A stretch of 50,864 nucleotides of DNA from an uncultured Bacteroidota bacterium. Lineage in GTDB: Bacteria; Bacteroidota; Bacteroidia; Flavobacteriales; Flavobacteriaceae. The notes under the pieces were generated by a model, which was given only the letters and a program-made list of their open reading frames with translations, did no database searches and was not told the origin of the DNA. How positions within the stretch are numbered: the stretch's first letter is position 1; the number at the start of each line of letters is the position of its first letter. This document shows positions 35,845-44,213 of this stretch, in pieces. The DNA lies in contig CACHZY010000012.1 in NCBI GenBank assembly GCA_902584445.1, positions 1 to 50,864 on the forward strand, in the 5' to 3' direction. The translations under genes were made by a program, and so were the position numbers.

Positions 35845-37288
35845 CTTATTTAAGCACATATCGCTTAGAACACAAATTTTTCTATCCATGATAATATTAG
35901 TTCTCATGGCTTGTCTATTAATTTTATTTGCTACTTATTACCAATATCAAAATGAATCTATTGATTATAATATTTTTCGATTGAATCGTAAAGAAAGTCA
36001 ATTGAGAAAACAAATAAATTACTTAGTCGAAAAAAATAATTTATTGAATAAAAAATATGATTTGTGGGATAATTATAATGATGAATTCAATGCAGTAATT
36101 AAGATTCACAACGTAAATTACTCAATTTTTGATATTAATGGAAAAGCACTTTTTACTTCTTTCCTGCCCCTGAAAATTATTGCAAATAGTTATTCACTTG
36201 ACGAAGAGCTTCTTTCTAAAATTGTTAGTAATAGTGATAGTAGAGTTTTGGAGAAAAACGATGACGAAATAGGAAAGTTCCAGTCTTCGTACAGTCTATT
36301 AAAAGATGAATTCGGAAATCCATATGGTATCTTGTTTTTTCCATATTTTGAAGACGTTTCGTTCTCGGAAAACGAACTAAATACCTTCTTACAGAGTTTA
36401 TACAAAATATACTTAATCATGCTCCTTGTAGCAATTGTATTGGCTTATTTTATATCTAAATATATCTCAAGATCACTAGAAACAATTCGAATGAAAATTG
36501 ATCAAACTGGACTTTTAAAACAAAACGAAAAAATTCAATTAAAAAATGCTCCCAGAGATATCGCGAGTTTGATTAACTCCTATAACGATATGATTGATGA
36601 ACTTGAAAAAAGTGCTGAACTTTTAGCGAGAAACCAAAGAGAGCAGGCTTGGCAAGAAATGGCAAAACAAGTAGCTCACGAAATCAAAAACCCTCTTACA
36701 CCAATGAGACTTACTGTTCAAAGTTTTCAAAGAAAGTTTTCTGGTAAAGATTCGGATAATATCGAAAAAATAGCAGAATTCTCAGAAATATTAATGGAGC
36801 AAATTGACACCATGAGCGAGGTAGCTAACGCTTTCTCAGACTTTGCAACCCTACCTACCCCAAAGCTTATAAAGTCTGATTTGGTTAAAATTACTCAACG
36901 CTCTTTGGAAATTTTTGATGGAATCGACATTCGGTTTAAAAGTTCTCACAGAGAAATTAAATTACCATTGGATCGAACTCAATGGATTAGGGTAATCACT
37001 AATTTGATTCAAAATGGTATTCAAGCATCGAGGCAAGGAAAACAGCCGAAGATCGTAGTGGATATAATTAAGGAAATTAAATCAGTTAAAATCAAGTTCA
37101 TTGATAATGGAATAGGCATCCCGGAATCTATTCAGTCAAAAGTTTTTGAGCCAAAATTCACGACAAAAACTAAAGGGATGGGTTTGGGTTTAGGAATTGT
37201 TAAAAATATTATCGATTCTCACAACGGAACAATCAAATATGAAACAGGGAAAAAGGGAACAACTTTTATTGTCACCTTGGAGATTTAA
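35837..37288 (+). CDS. NtrY-like sensor histidine kinase
   Basis: 483 residues. The first membrane helix lies at about 13-35, then a periplasmic sensor region follows to about 185. A second helix (about 190-212) leads to a HAMP-like linker. The kinase core has the H box VAHEIKNPLTPMRLTVQ, with His281 as the phosphorylation site; the ending NPLTP is the NtrY variant. It also has the N box VITNLIQNGIQASRQ, the G1 box DNGIGIPESI and the G2 box KGMGLGLGIVKNII. No response-regulator gene is adjacent, so the partner is unknown. Its start overlaps hemJ by 8 bp, and its end overlaps the convergent acyltransferase gene by 17 bp. Confidence 0.93.
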   Translation: MINLFKHISLRTQIFLSMIILVLMACLLILFATYYQYQNESIDYNIFRLNRKESQLRKQINYLVEKNNLLNKKYDLWDNYNDEFNAVIKIHNVNYSIFDINGKALFTSFLPLKIIANSYSLDEELLSKIVSNSDSRVLEKNDDEIGKFQSSYSLLKDEFGNPYGILFFPYFEDVSFSENELNTFLQSLYKIYLIMLLVAIVLAYFISKYISRSLETIRMKIDQTGLLKQNEKIQLKNAPRDIASLINSYNDMIDELEKSAELLARNQREQAWQEMAKQVAHEIKNPLTPMRLTVQSFQRKFSGKDSDNIEKIAEFSEILMEQIDTMSEVANAFSDFATLPTPKLIKSDLVKITQRSLEIFDGIDIRFKSSHREIKLPLDRTQWIRVITNLIQNGIQASRQGKQPKIVVDIIKEIKSVKIKFIDNGIGIPESIQSKVFEPKFTTKTKGMGLGLGIVKNIIDSHNGTIKYETGKKGTTFIVTLEI

Positions 37289-38030
37289 AGTTAATCCCGG
37301 CCCGAATTACTTTCTCTACCTGAGATAAAGCCTTTTCTATACTTATATCACCTAAAATTATTGGCTTGTGGGAAGTAAAGGTAATTTTTATCCCTATTGG
37401 AATTGGAAAATAATTATATTGAGCAAGTCGCCAAGAATTATTAATGCTAATTGGAAGTATTATTGCGTTTGGCATATTTTCAAAGAGGGTCATTAAGCCT
37501 TTTTTTTGAAATTTTTTAGGTTTACCATCCCGACTTCTTGTTCCTTCAGGAAAAATTACAGCACTCCATTTATTTCGTTCTAATTTTTGGGCAAAAATTT
37601 TAATCAACCCTATAGACTCTTCTGACCGACTGCGATCAATTAAAACAGAACCTCCATTTCTAAGATTATAAGATACACCAGGTATCCCTCTACCCAACTG
37701 TTTTTTACTGATAAATTTTGGATGAAATTTTTTTAAATACCATATGATAGGTGGAATGTCATAGGTGCTTTGATGATTAGCTACAATAATCAAGGGTTTG
37801 CCAGTAGTTAGATTAAGCGGTCTATCAAAACGAATTTGAATGCCCAAAAAGTTGAGACACCTTAATAAAAAAAAATTCATCAAATCTACTGTTCTTTTAT
37901 GTGCAGAATAACCTAAAAAATTAAAGGTTATAATTTGAAGTATATGAAAAATTCCTAGAGTAGATCCAAAAAGAGCGTAATAAATAATCGTGAATGGATA
38001 TGAAATTATTTTTTTCACGAAAAGAAACAA
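37272..38030 (-). CDS. plsC: 1-acyl-glycerol-3-phosphate acyltransferase
   Basis: 252 residues with an N-terminal membrane helix. The PlsC-type acyltransferase motifs are NHQSTYDIPPIIW (NHxxxxD, catalytic His and Asp), the KFISKKQLGRGIPGVSYNLR region, and VIFPEGTRSRDGKPKKFQKKG (FPEGTRS, phosphate binding). It would acylate lysophosphatidic acid in membrane lipid synthesis; a neighbouring substrate preference, such as lysophospholipid or ornithine lipid, cannot be excluded. The 3' end overlaps that of the histidine kinase by 17 bp. Confidence 0.93.
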   Translation of the reverse strand: MFLFVKKIISYPFTIIYYALFGSTLGIFHILQIITFNFLGYSAHKRTVDLMNFFLLRCLNFLGIQIRFDRPLNLTTGKPLIIVANHQSTYDIPPIIWYLKKFHPKFISKKQLGRGIPGVSYNLRNGGSVLIDRSRSEESIGLIKIFAQKLERNKWSAVIFPEGTRSRDGKPKKFQKKGLMTLFENMPNAIILPISINNSWRLAQYNYFPIPIGIKITFTSHKPIILGDISIEKALSQVEKVIRAGINFKSPR

Positions 38031-38054
38031 TAAAAATTTATCGAAAAGATTTAT

Positions 38055-38468
38055 TTAGCCACAAAACTCATCATAGGCTCCTGTCAAGTTCTCAGCGATT
38101 AGAACTGCCGTTCTGCCTTCAATGTGATGACGTTCAATCATATGAACCAATTCACCGTCTTTAAACAAAGCTAAGCTTGGCGAGGAAGGCGGAAAAGGAA
38201 TCATTTTTGCGCGAGCAGCATCAGTTGCCTCACGATCCACTCCTGCAAAAACAGTTACTAAATTATCTGGAGTTTTTTCATTTCCAAGGGAAATTTTAAC
38301 AGCGGGGCGTGCGTTTGCCGCTGCACAACCACATACTGAGTTTACAACTACTAACGTCGTCCCAGGCTTAGATAAACTATTCTCTACTGCCTCACTGGAT
38401 AATAATTCATCAAACCCAATACTAGTCAGCTCATCTTTCATGGGTTTTACGATTTCAGCTGGATACAT
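38055..38468 (-). CDS. Bacilliredoxin, BrxA/BrxB (YphP/YqiW) family
   Basis: 137 residues, close to the usual length. The redox site is CGC in TLVVVNSVCGCAAANARPAV, and the context VYPAEIVKPMKDELT at the N-terminus and SPSLALFKDGELVHMIERHH in the second half is typical of the family. Bacilliredoxins remove bacillithiol from proteins in Firmicutes; homologues are widespread in Bacteroidota, where bacillithiol is also reported in some members. Thiol-disulfide exchange is a safe reading. A -7 box lies just upstream. Confidence 0.93.
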   Translation of the reverse strand: MYPAEIVKPMKDELTSIGFDELLSSEAVENSLSKPGTTLVVVNSVCGCAAANARPAVKISLGNEKTPDNLVTVFAGVDREATDAARAKMIPFPPSSPSLALFKDGELVHMIERHHIEGRTAVLIAENLTGAYDEFCG

Positions 38469-38482
38469 AATACTATTTTTTA

Positions 38483-38490
38483 CAAAGATA
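38483..38490 (-). promoter_or_regulatory. -7 promoter box of the bacilliredoxin gene
   Basis: On the minus strand this reads TATCTTTG, a perfect TAnnTTTG match, 14 bp ahead of the ATG. The predicted leader is under ten bases. No convincing -33 TTG is in place. Confidence 0.4.
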
Positions 38491-38567
38491 AAAAACTTGT
38501 TTTTTAAAAGGATAGGTCAATCTATTTTTTATTGACATTCGTATCTTTACATTTTGAAAATTCATTT

Positions 38568-39278
38568 ATGATTAAGTGGTTTGCTGCTATTTTAGGCTAT
38601 TCATTTTTGAGGTTTCCTGGTGCGATTATTGGCTTTTTTATAGGTAGTTTTGTTGAGTTTCTTTCAAAAAATTCATTTAGTGTAAGAACTAGTTCATACT
38701 CAATTAGACCCGAAAAATTTGAGTTAAATTTATTGGCACTTTCTGCAATGATTATAAAAGCAGATGGAAAAATTGAACAAAAAGAATTAAATTTTGTTAG
38801 AAATTTTTTTATTTCCCAATATGGCAAAGATCGTGCTGATTCTATTTTTAAATCCTTTAATATAGAGATTAAAAAAGAAGTTCAGCACCTGGATCAAATA
38901 ACTCAAGTTTTTGTCCGACAAACACGTTATGAAACCCGCCTTCAAATACTTCATTTTTTATTTGGAATAGCTAATGCCGACGGAAGTGTTTCGGATTCAG
39001 AATTACAAAAGCTTTCTCAAATTGCCTCTGGTTTGCGTTTGCATTTACCAGATTTTGAAAGTATTAAAGCTATGTTCGTTAAAAATAAAGATAACGCTTA
39101 TAAGATTCTAGAAGTTGAATCAACGGCTAGCCAAGATGAAATCAAAACTGCCTATCGAAAAATGGTGAAAAAATATCATCCAGACAAGATTAGAGGTCAA
39201 GATCCCGCCATGATTAGAGGTGCAGAAGAAAAGTTTAGAGAAGTTCAAAAGGCATACGAGACATTAATAAATAAATAA
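38568..39278 (+). CDS. Membrane-anchored TerB/DnaJ-domain protein (DjlA-like)
   Basis: About 236 residues from the ATG at 38568; a TTG at 38532 would add 12 non-conserved residues. The first 30 residues form a membrane anchor with a glycine-rich helix ([19 protein letters not shown]). A TerB-like domain follows (about 55-150), with [20 protein letters not shown] and [20 protein letters not shown], whose Asp-rich loops may bind metal. The C-terminal J domain (about 170-236) has [20 protein letters not shown] and [11 protein letters not shown], with the HPD motif that stimulates DnaK. This is the DjlA arrangement, a membrane-tethered co-chaperone. It is encoded 3 bp before the HupE/UreJ-like gene. 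Confidence 0.92.
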   Translation: MIKWFAAILGYSFLRFPGAIIGFFIGSFVEFLSKNSFSVRTSSYSIRPEKFELNLLALSAMIIKADGKIEQKELNFVRNFFISQYGKDRADSIFKSFNIEIKKEVQHLDQITQVFVRQTRYETRLQILHFLFGIANADGSVSDSELQKLSQIASGLRLHLPDFESIKAMFVKNKDNAYKILEVESTASQDEIKTAYRKMVKKYHPDKIRGQDPAMIRGAEEKFREVQKAYETLINK

Positions 39279-39281
39279 TAA

Positions 39282-39860
39282 ATGGAAAACTTTTGGTTTT
39301 ATTTTAAGTTAGGCTTTGACCATGTATTAGATCCAACAGGATTAGATCATTTTTATTTCTTAATTGCTTTAACTCTACCATTTATGTTCCGGGAATGGCA
39401 AAAACTTCTTATCTGGGTAAGTATTTTTACACTTGGTCATACATTATCCCTAATTGCAAGTAATTTTAAATGGATTTTGGTGAATGAAAAGTGGGTAGAG
39501 TTTTTGATACCAATTACCATAGGCATTACCTGCCTATCTGTACTATTTAAACAAAGAAATACTGTTTCCAAAGCAAGCTGGATTAACTCAATTACATTAT
39601 TTTTTGGAATAATTCACGGATTTGGTTTTGGAAAATATTTTAGGATGATCTCTATTGACGATGAAAATGCGGCAATATCACTTTTGGAGTTTGCTTTAGG
39701 GGTTGAGTTCGCTCAATTAATAATCGTTTTGTCAATGCTATTGATTAATTTTTTAGTTATAAGAGTTTTCGGTTTTAAAATCCAAAAATGGGAATTGATT
39801 GTTGCAGCATTGATTTTGTCTCAAGCTATTTCAATGACAGTTGAGAATTGGCCATTATAA
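39282..39860 (+). CDS. HupE/UreJ-family membrane protein
   Basis: 192 residues with six or more hydrophobic helices. Conserved features are the N-terminal GFDHVLDPTGLDHFYFLIAL with two His, IFTLGHTLSLIASN with another His, and FFGIIHGFGFG. Metal-binding histidines of this type occur in the HupE/UreJ nickel or cobalt permease family. In Bacteroidota these stand-alone members lie far from urease or hydrogenase genes, so a metal-uptake role is possible but unsettled. It is encoded 3 bp after the TerB/DnaJ protein. Confidence 0.9.
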   Translation: MENFWFYFKLGFDHVLDPTGLDHFYFLIALTLPFMFREWQKLLIWVSIFTLGHTLSLIASNFKWILVNEKWVEFLIPITIGITCLSVLFKQRNTVSKASWINSITLFFGIIHGFGFGKYFRMISIDDENAAISLLEFALGVEFAQLIIVLSMLLINFLVIRVFGFKIQKWELIVAALILSQAISMTVENWPL

Positions 39861-39906
39861 CTAATTAATCAACTAGCTGATTAGAAAATAAATTATATTC
39901 GCAATT

Positions 39907-40332
39907 ATGTCAATTGATAAGCAAAAAAGATATGATTTGGCCTATCTAAAGATGGCCCGCACATGGGGAGAACTATCGCATTGTCATCGCAAAAAGGTTG
40001 GCGCGCTAATAGTAAAAGACAGAATGATTATTTCAGATGGATATAATGGAACTCCCTCTGGGTTTGAGAATCCTTGTGAGGATGAGGAAAACTATACAAA
40101 ATGGTATGTGCTTCATGCTGAAGCAAATGCAATTTTGAAGGTTGCAGCTTCTACTCAATCTTGTGTCGGTGCCACCCTATATCTAACCCTTTCACCATGT
40201 AGGGAATGTAGTAAACTAATTCACCAAGCAGGAATTAAAAGAGTAGTCTATTCAAAAAAATATAAAGATGACTCAGGGCTTATATTTCTGAAAAAAGCAG
40301 GAGTAATTTTGGACGAATTGGTCATTAAATAG
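39907..40332 (+). CDS. Deoxycytidylate (dCMP) deaminase family protein
   Basis: 141 residues. It belongs to the zinc-dependent cytidine/deoxycytidylate deaminase fold and probably makes dUMP from dCMP for thymidylate synthesis. Zinc and catalytic residues are visible: HAEANAILKV (His and the proton-shuttle Glu) and PCRECSKLI (two Cys). SDGYNGTPSGFENPCEDEEN is the loop found in dCMP deaminases. The gene stands 23 bp before an S41 protease gene. nrdBA lies about 3 kb away, but a functional link is not shown. Confidence 0.93.
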   Translation: MSIDKQKRYDLAYLKMARTWGELSHCHRKKVGALIVKDRMIISDGYNGTPSGFENPCEDEENYTKWYVLHAEANAILKVAASTQSCVGATLYLTLSPCRECSKLIHQAGIKRVVYSKKYKDDSGLIFLKKAGVILDELVIK

Positions 40333-40355
40333 TATAAAAATAATTGATATAATAA

Positions 40356-41930
40356 ATGAAAAATAATTTTGTCCTTTTTTTAGTTGTAGCTCTTTCTATT
40401 TTAATCGGTTATTTATTGGGCAATGAAAAAGAGTTACTAACTATTGTGGATTCGGGGGAATCTCGAATGAATCGATTAGAGCGCCTTTTAACATATATTG
40501 AAAATGATTACGTTGAAAAAATTAATACCGATAGCCTAGTTGGAATTGTAATCGAAGATATTGTAGAGAGTCTGGATCCTCATTCTGTCTATATTCCATC
40601 TTTTGAAAGGCAAATGATTTTTGAAAATATGCAAGGTAATTTTTATGGTATCGGAGTTAGCTTTTTTCTGGTAAGGGATACAGTTACTGTAATAAGAGTT
40701 ATAAAAGATGGTCCCAGCGAGAAAGCAGGTCTGATGGCTGGTGATAGAATATTAGTTGCTAATCAAGATACACTATTCCAAAAAAAATATTCTGCCAATA
40801 AAATAATGAGCATACTCAAAGGAAAACCAGGAACTGATGTTAAACTCAAATTATATAGAAAGTCTGAAGACCTTATTGTCGACATTAGCTTAAAGCGTGG
40901 TAAAGTTCCCTTACAAAGTGTTGAATCCCATTATATGATTGATGATTCTATTGGCTACATTAAAATCAACCGCTTTTCACAAACGACTTTTGACGAATTT
41001 GAATTGGCAATACAAAATTTAATGGGTGAAGGGATGAATAAAATGATTTTAGACTTAAGAGATAACCCAGGAGGCTATCTTCATTCTGCAAAGCAAATTT
41101 CAAATGCATTTTTGAGTAAGAATCAAACAATTGTAATCACAAAAACAAATATGGGGAAGGAAGAAAAATCATTTGCTAAAGGAGATGGGGTTTTCCAAGA
41201 GGGAGGACTTATTATTTTAGTAAATGAACAATCTGCCTCAGCTAGTGAAATTGTTGCAGGCGCTGTTCAGGACAACGATAGAGGTTGGATTATCGGTAGA
41301 CGAACATTTGGAAAAGGTTTGGTCCAGAAGCAGATGCCCCTTGGTGGAGGAGATGCTGTAAGACTAACAATTGCGAAGTATTATACTCCTAGTGGTAGAT
41401 CTATTCAAAAGCCATATTCCAATAATGGCCGAAAAGATTATTATGAAGATTTAAATAATCGTTTCGAAAACGGAGAGATGGCCGATGAAAAAAAAATCCC
41501 CAAAATAGATAGTCTTGCTTTTAAAACCGCAAGTGGAAGAACTGTTTATGGTGGTGGAGGTATTACTCCAGACATTTATGTTTCAAATAAAAATACTCAA
41601 GAAGAAGAGTGGAATGATTTAATCTTAAATTCTCCTTTGATCAGTAATTTTGTTTTTAATGAGTTAGATCGAAACAGAAAGGCTTTTTCTAAATTGAAAG
41701 AAGTACAATTATTAAACAATAAAAATTCATCTATTTTACCATCATACGAAGAGTTCTCCGATTACTGCAAGACAAATGGTATAGAATTTAAAAATGGAAA
41801 AAAAGAAACATTAAAAGCCATAAGAGCAAATTTAGCCCTGCAATTATTTGGTGAAAACATCTTTAATCGTATTAAAAATCAAGAAGATATCTTTATTGAT
41901 AAAGCGATTAAAACATTGGACACTCTATAA
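40356..41930 (+). CDS. S41-family C-terminal processing peptidase (CtpA/Prc-like)
   Basis: 524 residues with an N-terminal signal or anchor (VLFLVVALSILIGYLLG). A PDZ domain lies at about 90-190, with GIGVSFFLVRDTVTVIRVIK and GDRILVANQDT. The protease core carries the Ser-Lys dyad: NEQSASASEIVAGAVQD (nucleophilic Ser in the SASASE run, about 293-298) and GRRTFGKGLVQKQ (Lys). Such proteases trim periplasmic proteins after tail recognition by the PDZ domain. The C-terminal 130 residues are a helical region common in Bacteroidota homologues. The stop is 2 bp from the convergent small membrane protein gene. Confidence 0.95.
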   Translation: MKNNFVLFLVVALSILIGYLLGNEKELLTIVDSGESRMNRLERLLTYIENDYVEKINTDSLVGIVIEDIVESLDPHSVYIPSFERQMIFENMQGNFYGIGVSFFLVRDTVTVIRVIKDGPSEKAGLMAGDRILVANQDTLFQKKYSANKIMSILKGKPGTDVKLKLYRKSEDLIVDISLKRGKVPLQSVESHYMIDDSIGYIKINRFSQTTFDEFELAIQNLMGEGMNKMILDLRDNPGGYLHSAKQISNAFLSKNQTIVITKTNMGKEEKSFAKGDGVFQEGGLIILVNEQSASASEIVAGAVQDNDRGWIIGRRTFGKGLVQKQMPLGGGDAVRLTIAKYYTPSGRSIQKPYSNNGRKDYYEDLNNRFENGEMADEKKIPKIDSLAFKTASGRTVYGGGGITPDIYVSNKNTQEEEWNDLILNSPLISNFVFNELDRNRKAFSKLKEVQLLNNKNSSILPSYEEFSDYCKTNGIEFKNGKKETLKAIRANLALQLFGENIFNRIKNQEDIFIDKAIKTLDTL

Positions 41931-41932
41931 AT

Positions 41933-42133
41933 TTATTTTCGCTTTAACTTATTAGATATTTTCATAGATATCATCAATATTATAAGAAGTAAAAGGGCGC
42001 ATAAAGAGGCCATAATTCCAATTACTGCTATAGAGCTCTGGCCCTCCATTGGACTTTCCCAGTTTACCTGAAAGACATTAAATAATGTCATTATAATTGA
42101 AAGGAATATCAAAATCTTGATAAGTATTTTCAT
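41933..42133 (-). CDS. Small two-helix membrane protein of unknown function
   Basis: 66 residues with two hydrophobic segments (about 3-20 and 36-56) joined by the loop VNWESPMEGQSSIAV, and a basic tail SNKLKRK. I do not recognise a named family, but the composition, clean reading frame and positive-inside tail are those of a real small membrane protein. It converges on the S41 protease gene with only 2 bp between stops. No partner on the same strand is near, and no function can be inferred. Confidence 0.7.
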   Translation of the reverse strand: MKILIKILIFLSIIMTLFNVFQVNWESPMEGQSSIAVIGIMASLCALLLLIILMISMKISNKLKRK

Positions 42134-42324
42134 GTTTTAAGATCTTAATCATAAAATTAGTAAACAGATACTAAATTTTATTACAGTTTAAATATAATTT
42201 GATTATACTTCAAATAGAAAATATTATACCCAAGAGGGAGAAATTCATGAAATTATTTTTTAATCCAAATCAACTGCTAATGAAATGTTATATAATTGAA
42301 TTTATTATGAGCGATTAAATATTT

Positions 42325-42332
42325 TAAATTTG
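42325..42332 (+). promoter_or_regulatory. Possible -7 promoter box of the DUF3109 gene
   Basis: TAAATTTG matches the Bacteroidota -7 consensus, 31 bp before the ATG. A TTG at 42296-42298 is 26 bp upstream, slightly too far for a standard -33. The remaining upstream gap (42134-42324) holds no gene or structure that I can support. Confidence 0.35.
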
Positions 42333-42363
42333 TTAAAGTCTTTAATATATGTTTTCCTGAAAA

Positions 42364-42933
42364 ATGTTTCAAATTGATAAAACCCTAATTTCCGAAGAGC
42401 TGATTTCAAAAAACTTTGTTTGTAATCTGTCAGCTTGTAAAGGTGCTTGTTGTGTTGAAGGTGAGGCAGGTGCTCCACTTGAGGAGGAAGAGATAAAAAT
42501 ACTTGAAAATGATTTTGAGGCCATAAAGCCCTTTCTGAGTGATGAGGGATTGGAAGCAATTGAGAATCAGGGTAAGTTTATCAAAACAAAGGACGGGGAG
42601 CTAGAAACTCCTCTGGTAAAAAATAAAGAATGTGCTTATGTCGTTTTTAATCCCAATGGAACTAACTCTTGCGGAATTGAAAATGCTTATAAGGCGAAAA
42701 AAATAAATTGGAAAAAACCTATTTCGTGTCACCTTTATCCTGTTCGAGTTAAGAATTATTCAGAGTTTAGTGCAGTGAATTATCACGAATGGCAGATATG
42801 TGGATCTGCATGTAATCATGGCGACGATTTAAAAATTCCTATTTATAAGTTTGTTAAAGAAGCCCTAATTAGAAAATTTGGTCAAAAGTGGTATACAGAA
42901 TTAGAATCAACCGCAAAACAGATCAATTCATGA
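42364..42933 (+). CDS. DUF3109 family protein (YkgJ-like cysteine cluster)
   Basis: 189 residues, a protein family conserved across Bacteroidota. It has a cysteine-rich cluster: ACKGACCVEGEAGAPLEEEE near the N-terminus, then NSCGIE, SCHLYPVRV and WQICGSACNHG. These cysteines probably bind a metal or an iron-sulfur cluster, as suggested for the related YkgJ-type family. No enzymatic activity is known to me. Start and length are normal for the family. Confidence 0.92.
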   Translation: MFQIDKTLISEELISKNFVCNLSACKGACCVEGEAGAPLEEEEIKILENDFEAIKPFLSDEGLEAIENQGKFIKTKDGELETPLVKNKECAYVVFNPNGTNSCGIENAYKAKKINWKKPISCHLYPVRVKNYSEFSAVNYHEWQICGSACNHGDDLKIPIYKFVKEALIRKFGQKWYTELESTAKQINS

Positions 42934-43144
42934 ATTTGTAGTGTTAACAAGGGTTGATATTTTTTGAATTTTATAAGCCGCTGATTATCATTATTTTAAA
43001 AACTTTTGATTTTTCTTAAAAAATTTCTAAAAATAAAATTTTGTTAAAAACTCGACCTGTTTGTGGAAAAGTAAGTCTTTCATTTCTGATAACAATTTAG
43101 AATCTTTGTTGTCAGTTATTTCAATCATAAATTAAAAACAAAAA

Positions 43145-44122
43145 ATGTCAGCTGTAGAACCTATTCTCGAAGAAAATAAAAATCGATTTGTAATTTTTCC
43201 AATTCAACACCATGACATTTGGGAATGGTACAAAAAGATGGAGGCAAGTTTTTGGACAGCTGAAGAAATCGACTTACATCAAGATTTAAATGATTGGAAT
43301 ACTAAACTAAATGATGATGAAAAATATTTCATCAAACACATACTAGCATTTTTTGCAGCCTCAGACGGTATAGTGAATGAAAACTTAGCAGAGAATTTCG
43401 TCAATGAAGTTCAGTATTCTGAGGCAAAATTCTTTTACGGTTTTCAAATAATGATGGAAAATATCCATTCAGAAACCTATTCTTTATTGATAGATACTTA
43501 TGTAAAAGATGAAGCTGAAAAGACAAAACTTTTCCAGGCCATTGAGGTATTTCCTGCAATTAAGAAAAAAGCTGATTGGGCTTTAAAATGGATTGAGTCT
43601 GACTCTTTTGCAGAGAGACTTATCGCATTTGCGGCCGTAGAAGGAATCTTTTTCTCTGGTGCGTTCTGCTCCATTTTTTGGTTGAAAAAAAGGGGTTTAA
43701 TGCCTGGGCTGACTTTCTCCAACGAGTTAATATCGAGAGATGAGGGAGTCCACTGTGATTTTGCAGTCCACCTTCACAATAAACATTTAGTCAACAAAGT
43801 ACCTAAAGAAAGGATCGAGGAAATTATTCTAGATGCTTTAAGAATAGAACGAGAATTTGTAACCGAGTCATTACCTGTTAGTCTAATAGGAATGAATTCA
43901 AAGTTAATGACACAATATTTGGAATTTGTAACTGATCGCCTACTGGTCGAGTTAGGTTGTGAAAAGAAACACAATGTTACAAATCCTTTTGATTTTATGG
44001 ATATGATATCCCTCCAAGGCAAAACCAACTTCTTTGAAAAGCGTGTTTCTGAATACCAAAAAGCAGGTGTTCTTAATAACGAAAAAGAAGAGTCGGAATT
44101 CACCACGGACGCTGATTTCTAG
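43145..44122 (+). CDS. nrdB: Ribonucleotide reductase class Ia, beta subunit
   Basis: 325 residues. It holds the diiron-tyrosyl radical cofactor that starts reduction by NrdA. Iron ligands are readable: the acidic ligand in [15 protein letters not shown], the Glu-x-x-His of [15 protein letters not shown], the Glu around [13 protein letters not shown] and the Glu-x-x-His of [14 protein letters not shown]. The Tyr in HSETYSLL occupies the position of the radical tyrosine. The N-terminus [20 protein letters not shown] is typical of this subgroup, and there is no ATP cone in this subunit. It precedes nrdA by 91 bp. The upstream region (42934-43144) contains a DnaA-box-like sequence. Confidence 0.97.
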   Translation: MSAVEPILEENKNRFVIFPIQHHDIWEWYKKMEASFWTAEEIDLHQDLNDWNTKLNDDEKYFIKHILAFFAASDGIVNENLAENFVNEVQYSEAKFFYGFQIMMENIHSETYSLLIDTYVKDEAEKTKLFQAIEVFPAIKKKADWALKWIESDSFAERLIAFAAVEGIFFSGAFCSIFWLKKRGLMPGLTFSNELISRDEGVHCDFAVHLHNKHLVNKVPKERIEEIILDALRIEREFVTESLPVSLIGMNSKLMTQYLEFVTDRLLVELGCEKKHNVTNPFDFMDMISLQGKTNFFEKRVSEYQKAGVLNNEKEESEFTTDADF

Positions 44123-44213
44123 CCCTTAGATCAAATGCCCCTCTATTTATTAACTATAAAATTACTCCTCCTGTGAAGGATGAGCTAACCTTTAAATCTA
44201 ATTTGAAAATTCT

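Noticed and set aside
42247-42318. Short open frame MKLFFNPNQLLMKCYIIEFI preceded by a purine-rich AGGGAG
   Set aside because: It is 23 residues with no clear protein character, and Bacteroidota rarely rely on Shine-Dalgarno sites. Nothing else supports it.
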